From Phycisphaerales bacterium (GTDB taxonomy: Bacteria > Planctomycetota > Phycisphaerae > SM23-33 > FEN-1343), in NCBI GenBank assembly GCA_003171335.1, contig PMYD01000006.1, positions 1 to 63,631 on the forward strand: a stretch of DNA of 63,631 nt, in the 5' to 3' direction. A program made the translations under genes and the position numbers. The notes beneath the pieces are model-generated. The model was not told the DNA's origin and did no database searches. It saw only the letters and a list, made by a program, of their open reading frames with translations. Positions within the stretch are counted from its first letter, which is position 1; the number at the start of each line of letters is the position of its first letter. Positions 46,742 to 54,824 of this stretch are shown piece after piece.

Positions 46742-47893
46742 TCAATACTTCCCCTCATCCAGGCACGCCTTGTACATCGCCGCCAGGTTCGCTTCGGGCA
46801 CGCAGGGCGGCAGGTTGTTGCCTTCGCGCAGCACGAACCGGCCGCCGGCCTTGATGCCGCTGGCGAGGATGCGGCAGGTGGTGTCGTACACCTCCTGGGG
46901 CTTGCCCGAGAGCAGCAGCGAGATGGGCGGCCCGCCGTAAATCTCCACATCCTCGCCCAGTTCCTGGCGCATGCGGGCAAAATCGACGGGAAAGCCCGTG
47001 TCGAAGCTGGTCACGTTGAGTTCCTGGCGGACCGTCTTCATGTGCCGCAGCACGTTGCCGCACAGGTGAATGTTCCGCTCGACATCGGCAGGCCAGGTGG
47101 CCTGGAAGAATCGCCGGTGGTGCGGCAGGACCTGCCGGCGGTACATCTCCGCGCTGATGAGCTGGATCGCGTCATCGGCGAAATAGCCCGGCCAGATCGT
47201 TTCATCGCCATAGAACTTGCGAAAGGCGTGCATGCGGCGGATGACAGCCTCGACGAGGAAGGCCATGAGCTTCCCGGCGTATTCCTCATCCAGGACCAGG
47301 TCCTCCAGGAACGCCGGCCCGCGCAAATTGATCGCCACGGTCAGCGGCCCATCCGTGCCGGCATTGACGAAGCGCGAGATCTTCACCGGCCGGCCGTGAA
47401 AATCCTGCCGGGCCGCAAGCTCCTTCATTTTCTCAGCAAAATCGAGGCCCTTGCGGAAGATGCCGCGCTCCAGCACGCCGTCGAGATCGACGTCGAAGAT
47501 GGCGTTCTTGTTCTGGTCGCCCAGGAACGGCTCGGTGTCCGGTATCTGGCCGGGGCGGAACTGAACGGGCGCGCCGAAGAACGCGGCCTCATACACGTTC
47601 AGCCAGAACGGCGAGAGCGTCCACTCCTTCGGCAGCCCGACGGGCCAGTCACAATACTGGTGCAGCACGGTGTGGCAGTAATACAGGTGGTCCAGCATCA
47701 CCTCGAGCATTACGGCGGGGTCCGAGAAGACCTGCGCGAAGGTGCGCCGGCGCGTGTTGAGCTTCTCATTGAGCACGATCACCCGGGAATTGGTGCCCAG
47801 GACCACCGGCACGCGCGTCGGCCGGCGATCCCGATAAGCCTGCCAGACGGCTTCCTTTTCCTCGTTGCTGATGGGCGGTATTTCAAAAGCCAT
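46742..47893 (-). CDS. Uroporphyrinogen decarboxylase-family protein
   Basis: 383 residues; TAGGA precedes the ATG. It is a UroD-fold protein of the divergent type widespread in planctomycetes: opens EEKEAVWQAYRDRRPTRVPV, with NIHLCGNVLRHMKTVRQEL in the conserved His-Cys region and YGGPPISLLLSGKPQEVYD near the end. It is not the haem-synthesis enzyme. Reaction unknown; corrinoid methyl transfer is one possibility for the superfamily. Divergent from the glycosyltransferase gene. Confidence 0.72.
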   Translation of the reverse strand: MAFEIPPISNEEKEAVWQAYRDRRPTRVPVVLGTNSRVIVLNEKLNTRRRTFAQVFSDPAVMLEVMLDHLYYCHTVLHQYCDWPVGLPKEWTLSPFWLNVYEAAFFGAPVQFRPGQIPDTEPFLGDQNKNAIFDVDLDGVLERGIFRKGLDFAEKMKELAARQDFHGRPVKISRFVNAGTDGPLTVAINLRGPAFLEDLVLDEEYAGKLMAFLVEAVIRRMHAFRKFYGDETIWPGYFADDAIQLISAEMYRRQVLPHHRRFFQATWPADVERNIHLCGNVLRHMKTVRQELNVTSFDTGFPVDFARMRQELGEDVEIYGGPPISLLLSGKPQEVYDTTCRILASGIKAGGRFVLREGNNLPPCVPEANLAAMYKACLDEGKY

Positions 47894-48001
47894 GCGATTT
47901 CCTATCCACCTGCGCTTCGCTATCTGTCAAAGGCCCAAAGGCTACGCCCCCTGGAGCGATGCGTCAAGCAACACTCAAATGGCGTTTCTCCCGAAGGTGG
48001 C

Positions 48002-48029
48002 TTGACGGTTGGCTCGCGATGCATACAAT
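48002..48029 (+). promoter_or_regulatory. Promoter of the glycosyltransferase gene
   Basis: TTGACG (48002-48007), 16-base spacer, TACAAT (48024-48029): a near-consensus vegetative promoter in the divergent gap. Confidence 0.7.
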
Positions 48030-48109
48030 CGTAAGGATGGGCGCAGGTGGTGGAGCGCCGGGTGCCTCAAGCTCGCTTTGCCGGCTCGCCGGCGGGGAAG
48101 ACCAGGACG

Positions 48110-49669
48110 ATGGAGCTGCTGAGTAGCGTATTCATGACGTTGTACACCGCCGTCCTGATCATGGTTTCCATTTATGGCTTCCACCGCTGGGTGCTGGTGT
48201 ACCTGTATTACCGCCACCGCCGCCGCGAGGCCCCGCTGCCGGGCCAGTTCGACCCGCTGCCCCGCGTTACGGTGCAATTGCCCATGTACAACGAGCAGTA
48301 CGTGGCCCAGCGCATCATCGAGCACATCTGCCGCCTGCGCTACCCCAAGGACCGCATCCAGATCCAGGTGCTCGACGACAGCACCGATGAGACCACCGAA
48401 ATCGCCTCGGCCGCCGTCGCCGCCGCCCGCGGCCGCGGGTTTGATATCGAGTACATCCACCGCGACGACCGCACCGGCTACAAGGCCGGCGCCATGGAGA
48501 ACGGGCTGAAAACCGCCACCGGCGAGTTCGTCACCATCTTCGACGCCGACTTTGTGCCCGAGCCGGAAATCCTGATGCGCTCCATCCACTATTTCACCGA
48601 TCCGAAGGTGTGCGTGGTGCAGACGCGCTGGGAGCACCTGAATCGGCGCGACAGCCTGCTGACGCGCAGCCAGGCGATTTTCCTGGATGGGCATTTCGCC
48701 ATCGAGCACGTGGCGCGCAACCGCAGCGGGCGCTTCATGAGTTTCAACGGCACGGCCGGCACGTGGCGGCGGGCGGCCATCGCCGATGCCGGCGGCTGGC
48801 AGCACGACACGCTCACCGAGGACATGGACCTGAGCTACCGGGCCCAGCTTCGCGGCTGGAAGTTCGTCTTCCTGCCCAACGTGACGGCCCCGGCGGAGCT
48901 GCCGCCCAATATCACCGCCTTCAAGGCCCAGCAGCACCGCTGGACCAAGGGCGGCACGCAGACGGCCATGAAGCTGCTGCCGCGAATCTGGCTGTCCAAG
49001 GTGCCGCTCAAGGCCAAGATCGAAGCCACGTTCCACCTGACTGGCTTCACCATCCACCTGTACATGGTGATGCTCGTTCTGATGCTCTTCCCCGCCATGC
49101 ATCTTCAAGCCACCCCCACGGCCGGCGCCGGTGCGGCCTGGCGCACGGTGTTCGACCTGAGCATTTTCTGGCTGGCGACGCTGTCGGCCAGCACCTTCTA
49201 CCTGTGCAGCCAGTACGAGCTGTTCGGCACGTGGCGCGAGGCCCTGAAATACCTGCCGTTCCTGATGGCCCTGGGCGTGGGCATCTGTGTTTCCAACGCC
49301 AAGGCGGTACTGGAGGCGATCCTGGGCCGGCAGAGTGAATTTGTTCGCACGCCCAAGTACGGCGCCGACGGCGTGCACCGCGCCGCCCCGCGGCACGATA
49401 CGGCCGCCGCCGCGGGCCCGAAAAGGCGGCGCTTTGATGTGATCCCGTATATCGAGCTGGCCCTGGGCATCTACCTGGGCACGTGCGCGGTGGCCGGGGC
49501 TATCGACACGCACTCCATGATGGGCGCCCCGTTCCTGATGCTCTTCTCCGTCGGCTTCTTCTATGTCAGTCTGCTGAGTTTCCATGCCGCCTGGGTGCGC
49601 CGCCGCCTGGCCGCCGGTCAGCCGCAACCGCCCAAGAGCAAGCTGGCCGCACAGCCGCAGGAGAAGTAG
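48110..49669 (+). CDS. Family 2 processive glycosyltransferase (cellulose synthase-like)
   Basis: 519 residues from ATG 48110; a GTG at 48047 in frame would add 21 residues and has AAGGA upstream. One N-terminal membrane helix, then the GT-A domain with PMYNE, LDDSTDET, FDADF (DxD), EDMDLSYR (acid) and QQHRWTKGG (the Q/RxxRW acceptor motif), then at least four C-terminal membrane helices. This is the layout of processive synthases that extrude beta-glucan or mannan across the membrane. It has no PilZ domain, and no partner subunit gene is adjacent. The polymer cannot be identified. Confidence 0.88.
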   Translation: MELLSSVFMTLYTAVLIMVSIYGFHRWVLVYLYYRHRRREAPLPGQFDPLPRVTVQLPMYNEQYVAQRIIEHICRLRYPKDRIQIQVLDDSTDETTEIASAAVAAARGRGFDIEYIHRDDRTGYKAGAMENGLKTATGEFVTIFDADFVPEPEILMRSIHYFTDPKVCVVQTRWEHLNRRDSLLTRSQAIFLDGHFAIEHVARNRSGRFMSFNGTAGTWRRAAIADAGGWQHDTLTEDMDLSYRAQLRGWKFVFLPNVTAPAELPPNITAFKAQQHRWTKGGTQTAMKLLPRIWLSKVPLKAKIEATFHLTGFTIHLYMVMLVLMLFPAMHLQATPTAGAGAAWRTVFDLSIFWLATLSASTFYLCSQYELFGTWREALKYLPFLMALGVGICVSNAKAVLEAILGRQSEFVRTPKYGADGVHRAAPRHDTAAAAGPKRRRFDVIPYIELALGIYLGTCAVAGAIDTHSMMGAPFLMLFSVGFFYVSLLSFHAAWVRRRLAAGQPQPPKSKLAAQPQEK

Positions 49670-49778
49670 AAGAACAGGGCGTGCCGCCGCCGCTGGACCG
49701 CCTTCTTGCCCCATGTCTGCCCCCCCTTGAAAATTAGTGCCCAGGCAAGCGGCAAACTCTACCCTTGATAGAGGTTGG

Positions 49779-50567
49779 ATGGCTACAATATCCGCTATGC
49801 TACACAACCTATCGCCCAAGAAAGTCCTGGCGGCGGCCGATCCGCTCCTGGTGAAGATGTACGGTCAGCGGCCGTGGCGGCGGCACGGCGACGGCGTCGA
49901 GGTGCTGGTGCGGACTATCCTCTCGCAGAGCACCAACGAGATCGGCGGCGATGCGGCGTATGAAAAACTCCGCCGCTGCTGGCCCACGTGGGACGGGCTG
50001 GCCGATGCGCCACCCAGTGTCGTGGCCCGCGTCATTCGCATCGGCGGCCTGGCGCGGCTGAAGGCCGGGTACATTTGCGGCGCGCTGCGGAAAATTCGAG
50101 CCGAGCGCGGGCAAATCGACCTGGAATTCCTGGCGTCCCTGCCGCTGGAGGAGGCCACCGGCTACCTGCGCCAGTTTGACGGCGTCGGGCCCAAGACGGC
50201 CGATTGCGTGCTGTCTTTCGCGTTCCACATGCCGACGTTTCCCGTCGACACGCACATCTTCCTCATCGCCCGGCGACTGACTGTGATTCCGCGCGGCACC
50301 AGCCTGGAACAGGCGCACGAGATGCTGACCGGGCTGATTGCGCCCGCGCGGCGGTACGCCATGCACAAGCTGTTGATCGAGCATGGCCGGCAACTGTGCC
50401 TGGCCCGCCACCCGCACTGCGGCCGCTGCCTGCTGCTGGAGATCTGTCCGACGGGCCAGCGGCATGAGGGGATTTCGACCAGGAAGCCCGGGGTTCGCCA
50501 GCTCGTGCGAAGACGCAGGAGACGCACCGTGGATGGTGAGCAGCCGGGTGATCGCGCGAAAACGTAA
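49779..50567 (+). CDS. nth: Endonuclease III-family DNA glycosylase
   Basis: About 262 residues. The helix-hairpin-helix LRQFDGVGPKTADCVLSF with the catalytic Lys, followed by the catalytic Asp in FPVDTHIFLIARRL, and the iron-sulfur cluster CX6CX2CX5C (CLARHPHCGRCLLLEIC) are complete. It removes oxidised pyrimidines. An extra basic tail of about 40 residues follows the cluster. Start: GAGG precedes ATG 49779, but TACAAT at 49784-49789 would place transcription start at the ATG 49797, a possible leaderless start. Confidence 0.88.
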   Translation: MATISAMLHNLSPKKVLAAADPLLVKMYGQRPWRRHGDGVEVLVRTILSQSTNEIGGDAAYEKLRRCWPTWDGLADAPPSVVARVIRIGGLARLKAGYICGALRKIRAERGQIDLEFLASLPLEEATGYLRQFDGVGPKTADCVLSFAFHMPTFPVDTHIFLIARRLTVIPRGTSLEQAHEMLTGLIAPARRYAMHKLLIEHGRQLCLARHPHCGRCLLLEICPTGQRHEGISTRKPGVRQLVRRRRRRTVDGEQPGDRAKT

Positions 50568-50611
50568 TGCCGCCAGGGCTTGATGAGCAGTTCGTCGCGC
50601 GCCTTGAGTAT

Positions 50612-51628
50612 CTACACCGGCATCGCCTCAGATGGCCCATAATATCGGTTCAGGATCCCCTCCACGTCCACGCCCGCCGGCGAATCAATAAAGGCGTGCC
50701 GCACCAGCTTGGGGTTGGGGTGGCAGCGGGCGTACTTGATGCCGAAGCGGTGCATCATCCTCGCCCCGCGGCTGCCGTACTGCTCCACGCACAGGGCGTA
50801 ATGGCGGGCGATCACGTCGCGCTGCTCGGCGAGCGTGGGGGCGGCCTCCTGGCGGCCGGCCAGAAGCTGCTCAAACTGGCGGAAGATCCACGGGTTGCCC
50901 AGCGCGCCGCGGGCGAAGGCCACGCCATCGACGCCGGTGAGGCGCAGCAGGTCCACGGCGTGATGCGGGCTTAGCACATCGCCCGAGCCGATGATCACCT
51001 TGTGGCCGAAGTGCTGCTTGACGCGCGCCAGGAATTCCCAGTCGGCCGGCCCGCTGTAGCGGGCCTCGACCGAGCGGGCGTGCACGTTGATGGCGACCGC
51101 CCCGGCATCAAAGGCCGCCTCGGCGATCTGCCAGAAGGCCGAAAGGTCGGCATCGTCCTGGTCGAAGCTTTTTCGCAGCTTCACCGTGATGGGCGCCTGC
51201 CCGCCCACGGCCGCCGCCACGGCGCGGATGGTCGCCACGGCCCCGTCCGGATCGCGCATGAGGTGCCCGCCGCGCTTGCGCCGAAGCACCTTGCGCACCG
51301 GGCAGGCGAAGTTCAGGTCCACCACATCGCAACCCAGGGCCAGCAGGTGCCCCGCGGCGATGGCCATCGTCTCGGCCTTGCAGCCCATGATCTGACCGGC
51401 CAGCGGGTGGTCATCCGCCGCCGGCTGGATGAGCTTGAGCCGAAGCTTGGGCGACAGGTTGATGGAGGTGTCAAGCGTCACCTCCGTCGAGCAATACCCC
51501 GCCCCCATCAGCCGGCAGATGCGGCGGAAACTCAAATCCGTGTACCCCGCCAGCGGCGCCAGGACCGCCGGTGCGGCCAGTTCAAAGGGGCCGATACGCA
51601 AGGGCGGAAATGACAACGTGTCGCTCAT
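50612..51628 (-). CDS. tRNA-dihydrouridine synthase (Dus family)
   Basis: 338 residues, start 51628. FMN-barrel enzyme with APLAGYTDLSFRRICRLMGA at the N-terminus, the catalytic Cys in DLNFACPV, the ITVKLRKSF motif, INVHARSVEARYSG and FMN-binding VIIGSGDVLSP / VDGVAFARGALGNPWIF. It reduces uridine in the tRNA D-loop. Length and motifs are closest to DusB. It converges on endonuclease III with a 44-base gap. Confidence 0.9.
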   Translation of the reverse strand: MSDTLSFPPLRIGPFELAAPAVLAPLAGYTDLSFRRICRLMGAGYCSTEVTLDTSINLSPKLRLKLIQPAADDHPLAGQIMGCKAETMAIAAGHLLALGCDVVDLNFACPVRKVLRRKRGGHLMRDPDGAVATIRAVAAAVGGQAPITVKLRKSFDQDDADLSAFWQIAEAAFDAGAVAINVHARSVEARYSGPADWEFLARVKQHFGHKVIIGSGDVLSPHHAVDLLRLTGVDGVAFARGALGNPWIFRQFEQLLAGRQEAAPTLAEQRDVIARHYALCVEQYGSRGARMMHRFGIKYARCHPNPKLVRHAFIDSPAGVDVEGILNRYYGPSEAMPV

Positions 51629-51638
51629 GGGCCGCAAA

Positions 51639-51647
51639 GTATAGCAG
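51639..51647 (-). promoter_or_regulatory. Extended -10 promoter element (TGCTATACT) of dus
   Basis: TGCTATACT on the minus strand ends 10 bases before the dus ATG, predicting a leader of only a few bases. No -35 is recognisable. Confidence 0.55.
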
Positions 51648-51729
51648 GAATGGGGGCGCCAGGGATGCGACTTATGGAAGAGGCGTTTTGCAGGGGGTCA
51701 AGTTGCCAGGTGCTGGAGCTTCCGGCGAG

Positions 51730-51776
51730 TAAGTGTTACAGTCTTCCGCAAATGACGACGAGTGTAACGCTTAACC
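51730..51776. repeat. TAAGTGTTACA inverted pair
   Basis: TAAGTGTTACAGTC at 51730 faces AGTGTAACGCTTAACC ending near 51776, about 18 bases apart. It is the same module as the direct array at 33 kb and the two inverted pairs at 52.8 kb, and marks the left edge of the palindrome array. Confidence 0.8.
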
Positions 51777-51791
51777 TTGCTTTGCATAGGC

Positions 51792-52436
51792 GCGACTCCA
51801 AACGGTTTGGAGTCACCTCCGGAAATTCCGGACGTGAGGGGGGTGCGACTCCGACTTTGTCGGAGTCGACTGAGGAAATTCCGCAGTTGATCCAGAGCCC
51901 AAGGGGCGATTGACCATTAGCCACGGGCGCGAGCCTGTGGGAAGAAGATGCCCCTTTTTCTCTGGAGCCCTTCAGAGCGATTGAATCTCCCAAGCCGAGG
52001 AGGCGTCAGCACTTGTGCAATCCCGCTACGGGACATGCGCGAAGCCGAAACCTTCAATTGCCCGTGCGGGCTCTTGCACAGGGGGCGCCTCTTCTCCACG
52101 GGCTTGCGCCCGTGGCTAATGGTCACGCGCCCTACGGGCTTGGGAGCACGGCGCGACTCCGAACGGTTTGGAGTCACGTCCGGAGATTCCGGTCGTGAGG
52201 GGGGTGCGACTCCGACATTGTCGGAGTCGACTGAGGAAATTCCTCAGTTGCGCGCCTGGCGCGACTCCATAATTCATGGAGTCACGTGCGGAAATCCCGG
52301 TCGTGAGGGGGGTGCGACTCCGACATTGTCGGAGTCGACTGAGGAAATTCCTCAGTTGCGCCCGGCGCGACTCCATAAATTATGGAGTCACGTCCGGAAA
52401 TCCCGGTCGTGAGGGGGGTGCGACTCCGACATTGTC
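51792..52436. repeat. Four copies of a ~107-bp unit made of three perfect palindromes
   Basis: Units begin with GCGACTCC at 51792, 52153, 52261 and 52367. Each unit has a GACTCC...GGAGTC palindrome with a variable centre (AAACGGTTT, GAACGGTTT, ATAATTCAT, ATAAATTAT), a TCCGGAAATTCCGG-type palindrome, the constant GTGAGGGGGGTGCGACTCCG, and then a second GACTCCGAC-TTTG/ATTG-TCGGAGTC palindrome and TGAGGAAATTCCTCAG. The hairpin centres change in a compensating way so that pairing is kept. Confidence 0.88.
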
Positions 52437-52701
52437 CGAGTCGCGCCGTGCTCCGAAGCCCGTAGGGCGTATGACCATTAGCCACGGGCGCGAGCCCGTG
52501 GAGACGAGGCACCCCCTGTGCAAGAGCCCGCAAGGGCGATTGAAGGCTTCGGCCTCGCACATGCCCCGCAGCGGATTGCACAAGTGCTGGCGCCACCCTG
52601 GCTTGGGAGATTCAATCGCCCTGAAGGGCTCCAGAGAAAATGGGGGCACCTTCTTCCACGGGCTCGCGCCCGTGGCTAATGGTCAATCGCCCTTTGGGCT
52701 C
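51895..52701. repeat. 807-bp imperfect inverted repeat with 266-bp arms
   Basis: The left arm 51895-52160 is the reverse complement, at roughly 90 percent by eye, of the right arm 52436-52701. The 275-base centre holds the tandem units. Each arm itself contains smaller palindromes: AGCCACGGGCGCGAGCC...GTGG, GAGCCCAA-GGGGCGATTGACC, TTGTGCAATCCC and CACGGGCTTGCGCCCGTGG. The module AGCCACGGGCGCGAGCC and GGGCGATTGA recur in the element at 63 kb. No reading frame with coding character spans it. Confidence 0.9.
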
Positions 52702-52707
52702 TCTCGG

Positions 52708-52902
52708 AACAACTGCGGAAATTCCGCAGTTGGAACCCTGCCCCCCCTGCGGAAATTCCGCAGTCGGCAGAGGCAGGAATTCGGTAGCCTGCCACATTTT
52801 AAATGTTACACTCATACTGCTGAGCATGAAATCTGTAACACTTAACATGCCATAAGCGTTACACTCACTACCAAATGGGTAGTGACCGTAACACTTAACC
52901 AG
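52708..52902. repeat. Palindromes and two TAAGYGTTACA inverted pairs
   Basis: AACTGCGGAAATTCCGCAGTT (52709-52730 region) and CTGCGGAAATTCCGCAG are perfect palindromes. Then TAAATGTTACACT...CTGTAACACTTAAC and TAAGCGTTACACT...CCGTAACACTTAAC, two inverted pairs, each enclosing its own hairpin (the second is CACTACC-AAAT-GGGTAGTG). The element ends within 20 bases of the small winged-helix gene. Together with 51730-52701 it fills the 1.29-kb gap between dus and that gene. Confidence 0.85.
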
Positions 52903-52920
52903 AGCAGCGGGAGCGATGCC

Positions 52921-53295
52921 GTGAGTCGAGGAATGGGACGAATCCAGAAGAAGTGCTTGGAAGCCCTGGCCCACAGGAACCCGGCGGTGACAGACCGGCT
53001 CCTCAGTCAGGGCATATGTGACACAATCAGCATTGCGGGCATGGTCTTCGAGCAGCAGGAGGTCAGCGCGGCTCAGCACGCGTCGGTCCGCCGGGCGCTG
53101 GGCCAATTGGCGCGCAAGGGGCTGGTGTGCAATCTCGGCCGGCACTGGCATGACAATTGCGGCCGGTGGGCGTTGCCCGAGGCCGGCAAGGCCTTTCTGG
53201 AGCAGCAGATAAAGGAGGGCTGGGCACCGAGCCAGCGACCCAAGATCAAGGTATACGGCCCGAACAGCGGCCCGAAGAACGCCCCGAAGAAATGA
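52921..53295 (+). CDS. Small basic winged-helix-like protein, function unknown
   Basis: 124 residues from GTG 52921 (GGGAG eight bases upstream); an ATG at 52933 is possible, and a longer reading from 52882 would begin inside the repeat. Helices around KKCLEALAHRNPAVTDRLL, then VRRALGQLARKGLVCNLGRHW followed by RWALPEAGKAFLEQQ, resemble a winged helix with a recognition helix and wing. The tail is Lys/Pro-rich. It could bind DNA or RNA. It borders the large palindrome array directly, which makes a functional link worth considering, but nothing proves it. Confidence 0.6.
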   Translation: MSRGMGRIQKKCLEALAHRNPAVTDRLLSQGICDTISIAGMVFEQQEVSAAQHASVRRALGQLARKGLVCNLGRHWHDNCGRWALPEAGKAFLEQQIKEGWAPSQRPKIKVYGPNSGPKNAPKK

Positions 53296-53355
53296 TGTTG
53301 CACGCTGTCGCGTCCGCAGGAAAAGGCGCGAAGGGTTTTTTGCCGCCGGCCATCC

Positions 53356-53364
53356 TGCTACGAT
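53356..53364 (+). promoter_or_regulatory. Candidate extended -10 (TGCTACGAT) for rimO
   Basis: TGCTACGAT ends 9 bases before the rimO ATG. It is weaker than the TGCTATACT copies elsewhere. Confidence 0.35.
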
Positions 53365-53373
53365 GCATCTCTC

Positions 53374-54768
53374 ATGAAGCCCCGAAGTAAACCGCAAAAC
53401 TCGAACAGCTCGCCCCCGACCGTCGCGCTCATCTCGCTGGGCTGCCCCAAGAACCTGGTGGACAGCGAAAAGATGCTGGGCCAGTTGGCCGAGGCGGGGT
53501 GCACCATTCTCGCCGATGTCGCCGAGGCCGAAGTGATCGTGGTCAACACCTGCGGCTTTCTCGCCGCCGCGCGCGAAGAGTCGCTGGGCGTGATTCGCGA
53601 GGCGCTGGCGCAGAAGGCCGCCGGTCGCGCGCGACGCATCGTCGTGGCCGGCTGCCTGGCGCAGCGCGATGGCGCCAAGCTGGCCCGCAAGCTGCCGGGG
53701 GTCGATGCCATCGTCGGCATCAACAACCGCGATGACCTGGCCCGCGCCGTCCTCGGCGGCGGCGACGAAAATGGGGAGAAATCGCTCATCGCCGTGCAGA
53801 GCTACGCCCAGCGCCGCCGCTCGGGCGCACCGGCGATCGGCCAGGACACGGGCCGGCTGCGGCTCACGCCGCGGCACACCGCGTACCTGCGCATCGGCGA
53901 GGGGTGCAGCCAGGGCTGCACGTTCTGCACCATCCCCGCGATTACCGGCCCGTTCCGCTCAAAGCCGGTCCAACAGGTGTTGGCCGAAGCCGCCGAACTG
54001 GTGGCCGATGGGGCGGTCGAGCTGAACATCATCGGCCAGGACACGACCAGCTACGGCCGCGACATCAACTATCGCGGCGGCCTGGGCGGCCTGTTGCGGC
54101 AGTTGGACAAGACTTCCGGCGCCAGGTGGATCCGCCTCATGTACGCCTATCCCACCGGCGTGGATGGGGGGCTGATCGACGCGTTGGCCGAGTGCCCGCA
54201 CATGGTGAAATACCTCGACCTGCCGCTGCAGCACATCGCCGACCCGATTCTAAAGGGCATGCGGCGGCGGATCACCCGGCGGGCGACGGAAAAGCTGCTG
54301 GAAAAACTGCGGCGGCGCATCGGCAACCTGCACCTGCGAACGACCTTCATCGTGGGTTTCCCCGGCGAGATGGAGCAGGACTTCGCGCAACTGCTGGAGT
54401 TTGTGCGGGCCTTCCGGTTTGACGCGCTGGGCGTCTTCGAGTATTCATCCGAGCCGGGCACGCCGGCCTCGCGGCTGGCGGGGCGCGTGGGGCGGTCCAC
54501 GGCTCGCCGGCGGCGCGAGCAACTGATGCTGGTGCAGCAGGAGGTGGCCTTCGCCGCCAACGCCGCCGCCGTCGGCAAGCCCCTGCGCGTGCTGGTGGAT
54601 GGGCTGGATGCCCACGGCCGCTGCATCGGTCGCCACGCCGGCCAGGCGCCGGAGGTGGACAGTCTATGCTTCCTGACGGCCCGCCGCGCCGCCGGCAAAT
54701 TCATCGACACGGAGGTCGTCGGCTGGCAGGATTACGACTTGGTCGTGAGGCCGAGGAAGAAAGCGTGA
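53374..54768 (+). CDS. rimO: Ribosomal protein S12 methylthiotransferase RimO
   Basis: 464 residues. The UPF0004 domain starts with VALISLGCPKNLVDSEKMLG, the RimO/MiaB signature with RimO-type GCPKN. The radical-SAM cluster is Cys178, Cys182, Cys185 in CSQGCTFC. Late motifs DLPLQHIADPILKGMRR and TFIVGFPGE are standard, and a C-terminal TRAM domain (RVLVDGLDAHGRCIGRHAGQ) binds substrate. It thiomethylates the conserved Asp of S12. Confidence 0.94.
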   Translation: MKPRSKPQNSNSSPPTVALISLGCPKNLVDSEKMLGQLAEAGCTILADVAEAEVIVVNTCGFLAAAREESLGVIREALAQKAAGRARRIVVAGCLAQRDGAKLARKLPGVDAIVGINNRDDLARAVLGGGDENGEKSLIAVQSYAQRRRSGAPAIGQDTGRLRLTPRHTAYLRIGEGCSQGCTFCTIPAITGPFRSKPVQQVLAEAAELVADGAVELNIIGQDTTSYGRDINYRGGLGGLLRQLDKTSGARWIRLMYAYPTGVDGGLIDALAECPHMVKYLDLPLQHIADPILKGMRRRITRRATEKLLEKLRRRIGNLHLRTTFIVGFPGEMEQDFAQLLEFVRAFRFDALGVFEYSSEPGTPASRLAGRVGRSTARRRREQLMLVQQEVAFAANAAAVGKPLRVLVDGLDAHGRCIGRHAGQAPEVDSLCFLTARRAAGKFIDTEVVGWQDYDLVVRPRKKA

Positions 54769-54824
54769 TGCTTGAGCAATGAAGGCTGCATTAATGCGTT
54801 GAGCTTTCAGGTCTGAGGTGAGCC

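Noticed and set aside
51792..52436. Tandem ~107-bp repeats resembling a CRISPR array
   Set aside because: Units are palindromic throughout, vary inside the supposed repeat, have no equal-length unique spacers, and no cas gene is near.
51895..52701. Insertion sequence or composite transposon
   Set aside because: Long inverted arms are present, but the interior has no transposase-like frame, only hairpin units, and no clear target-site duplication was seen.
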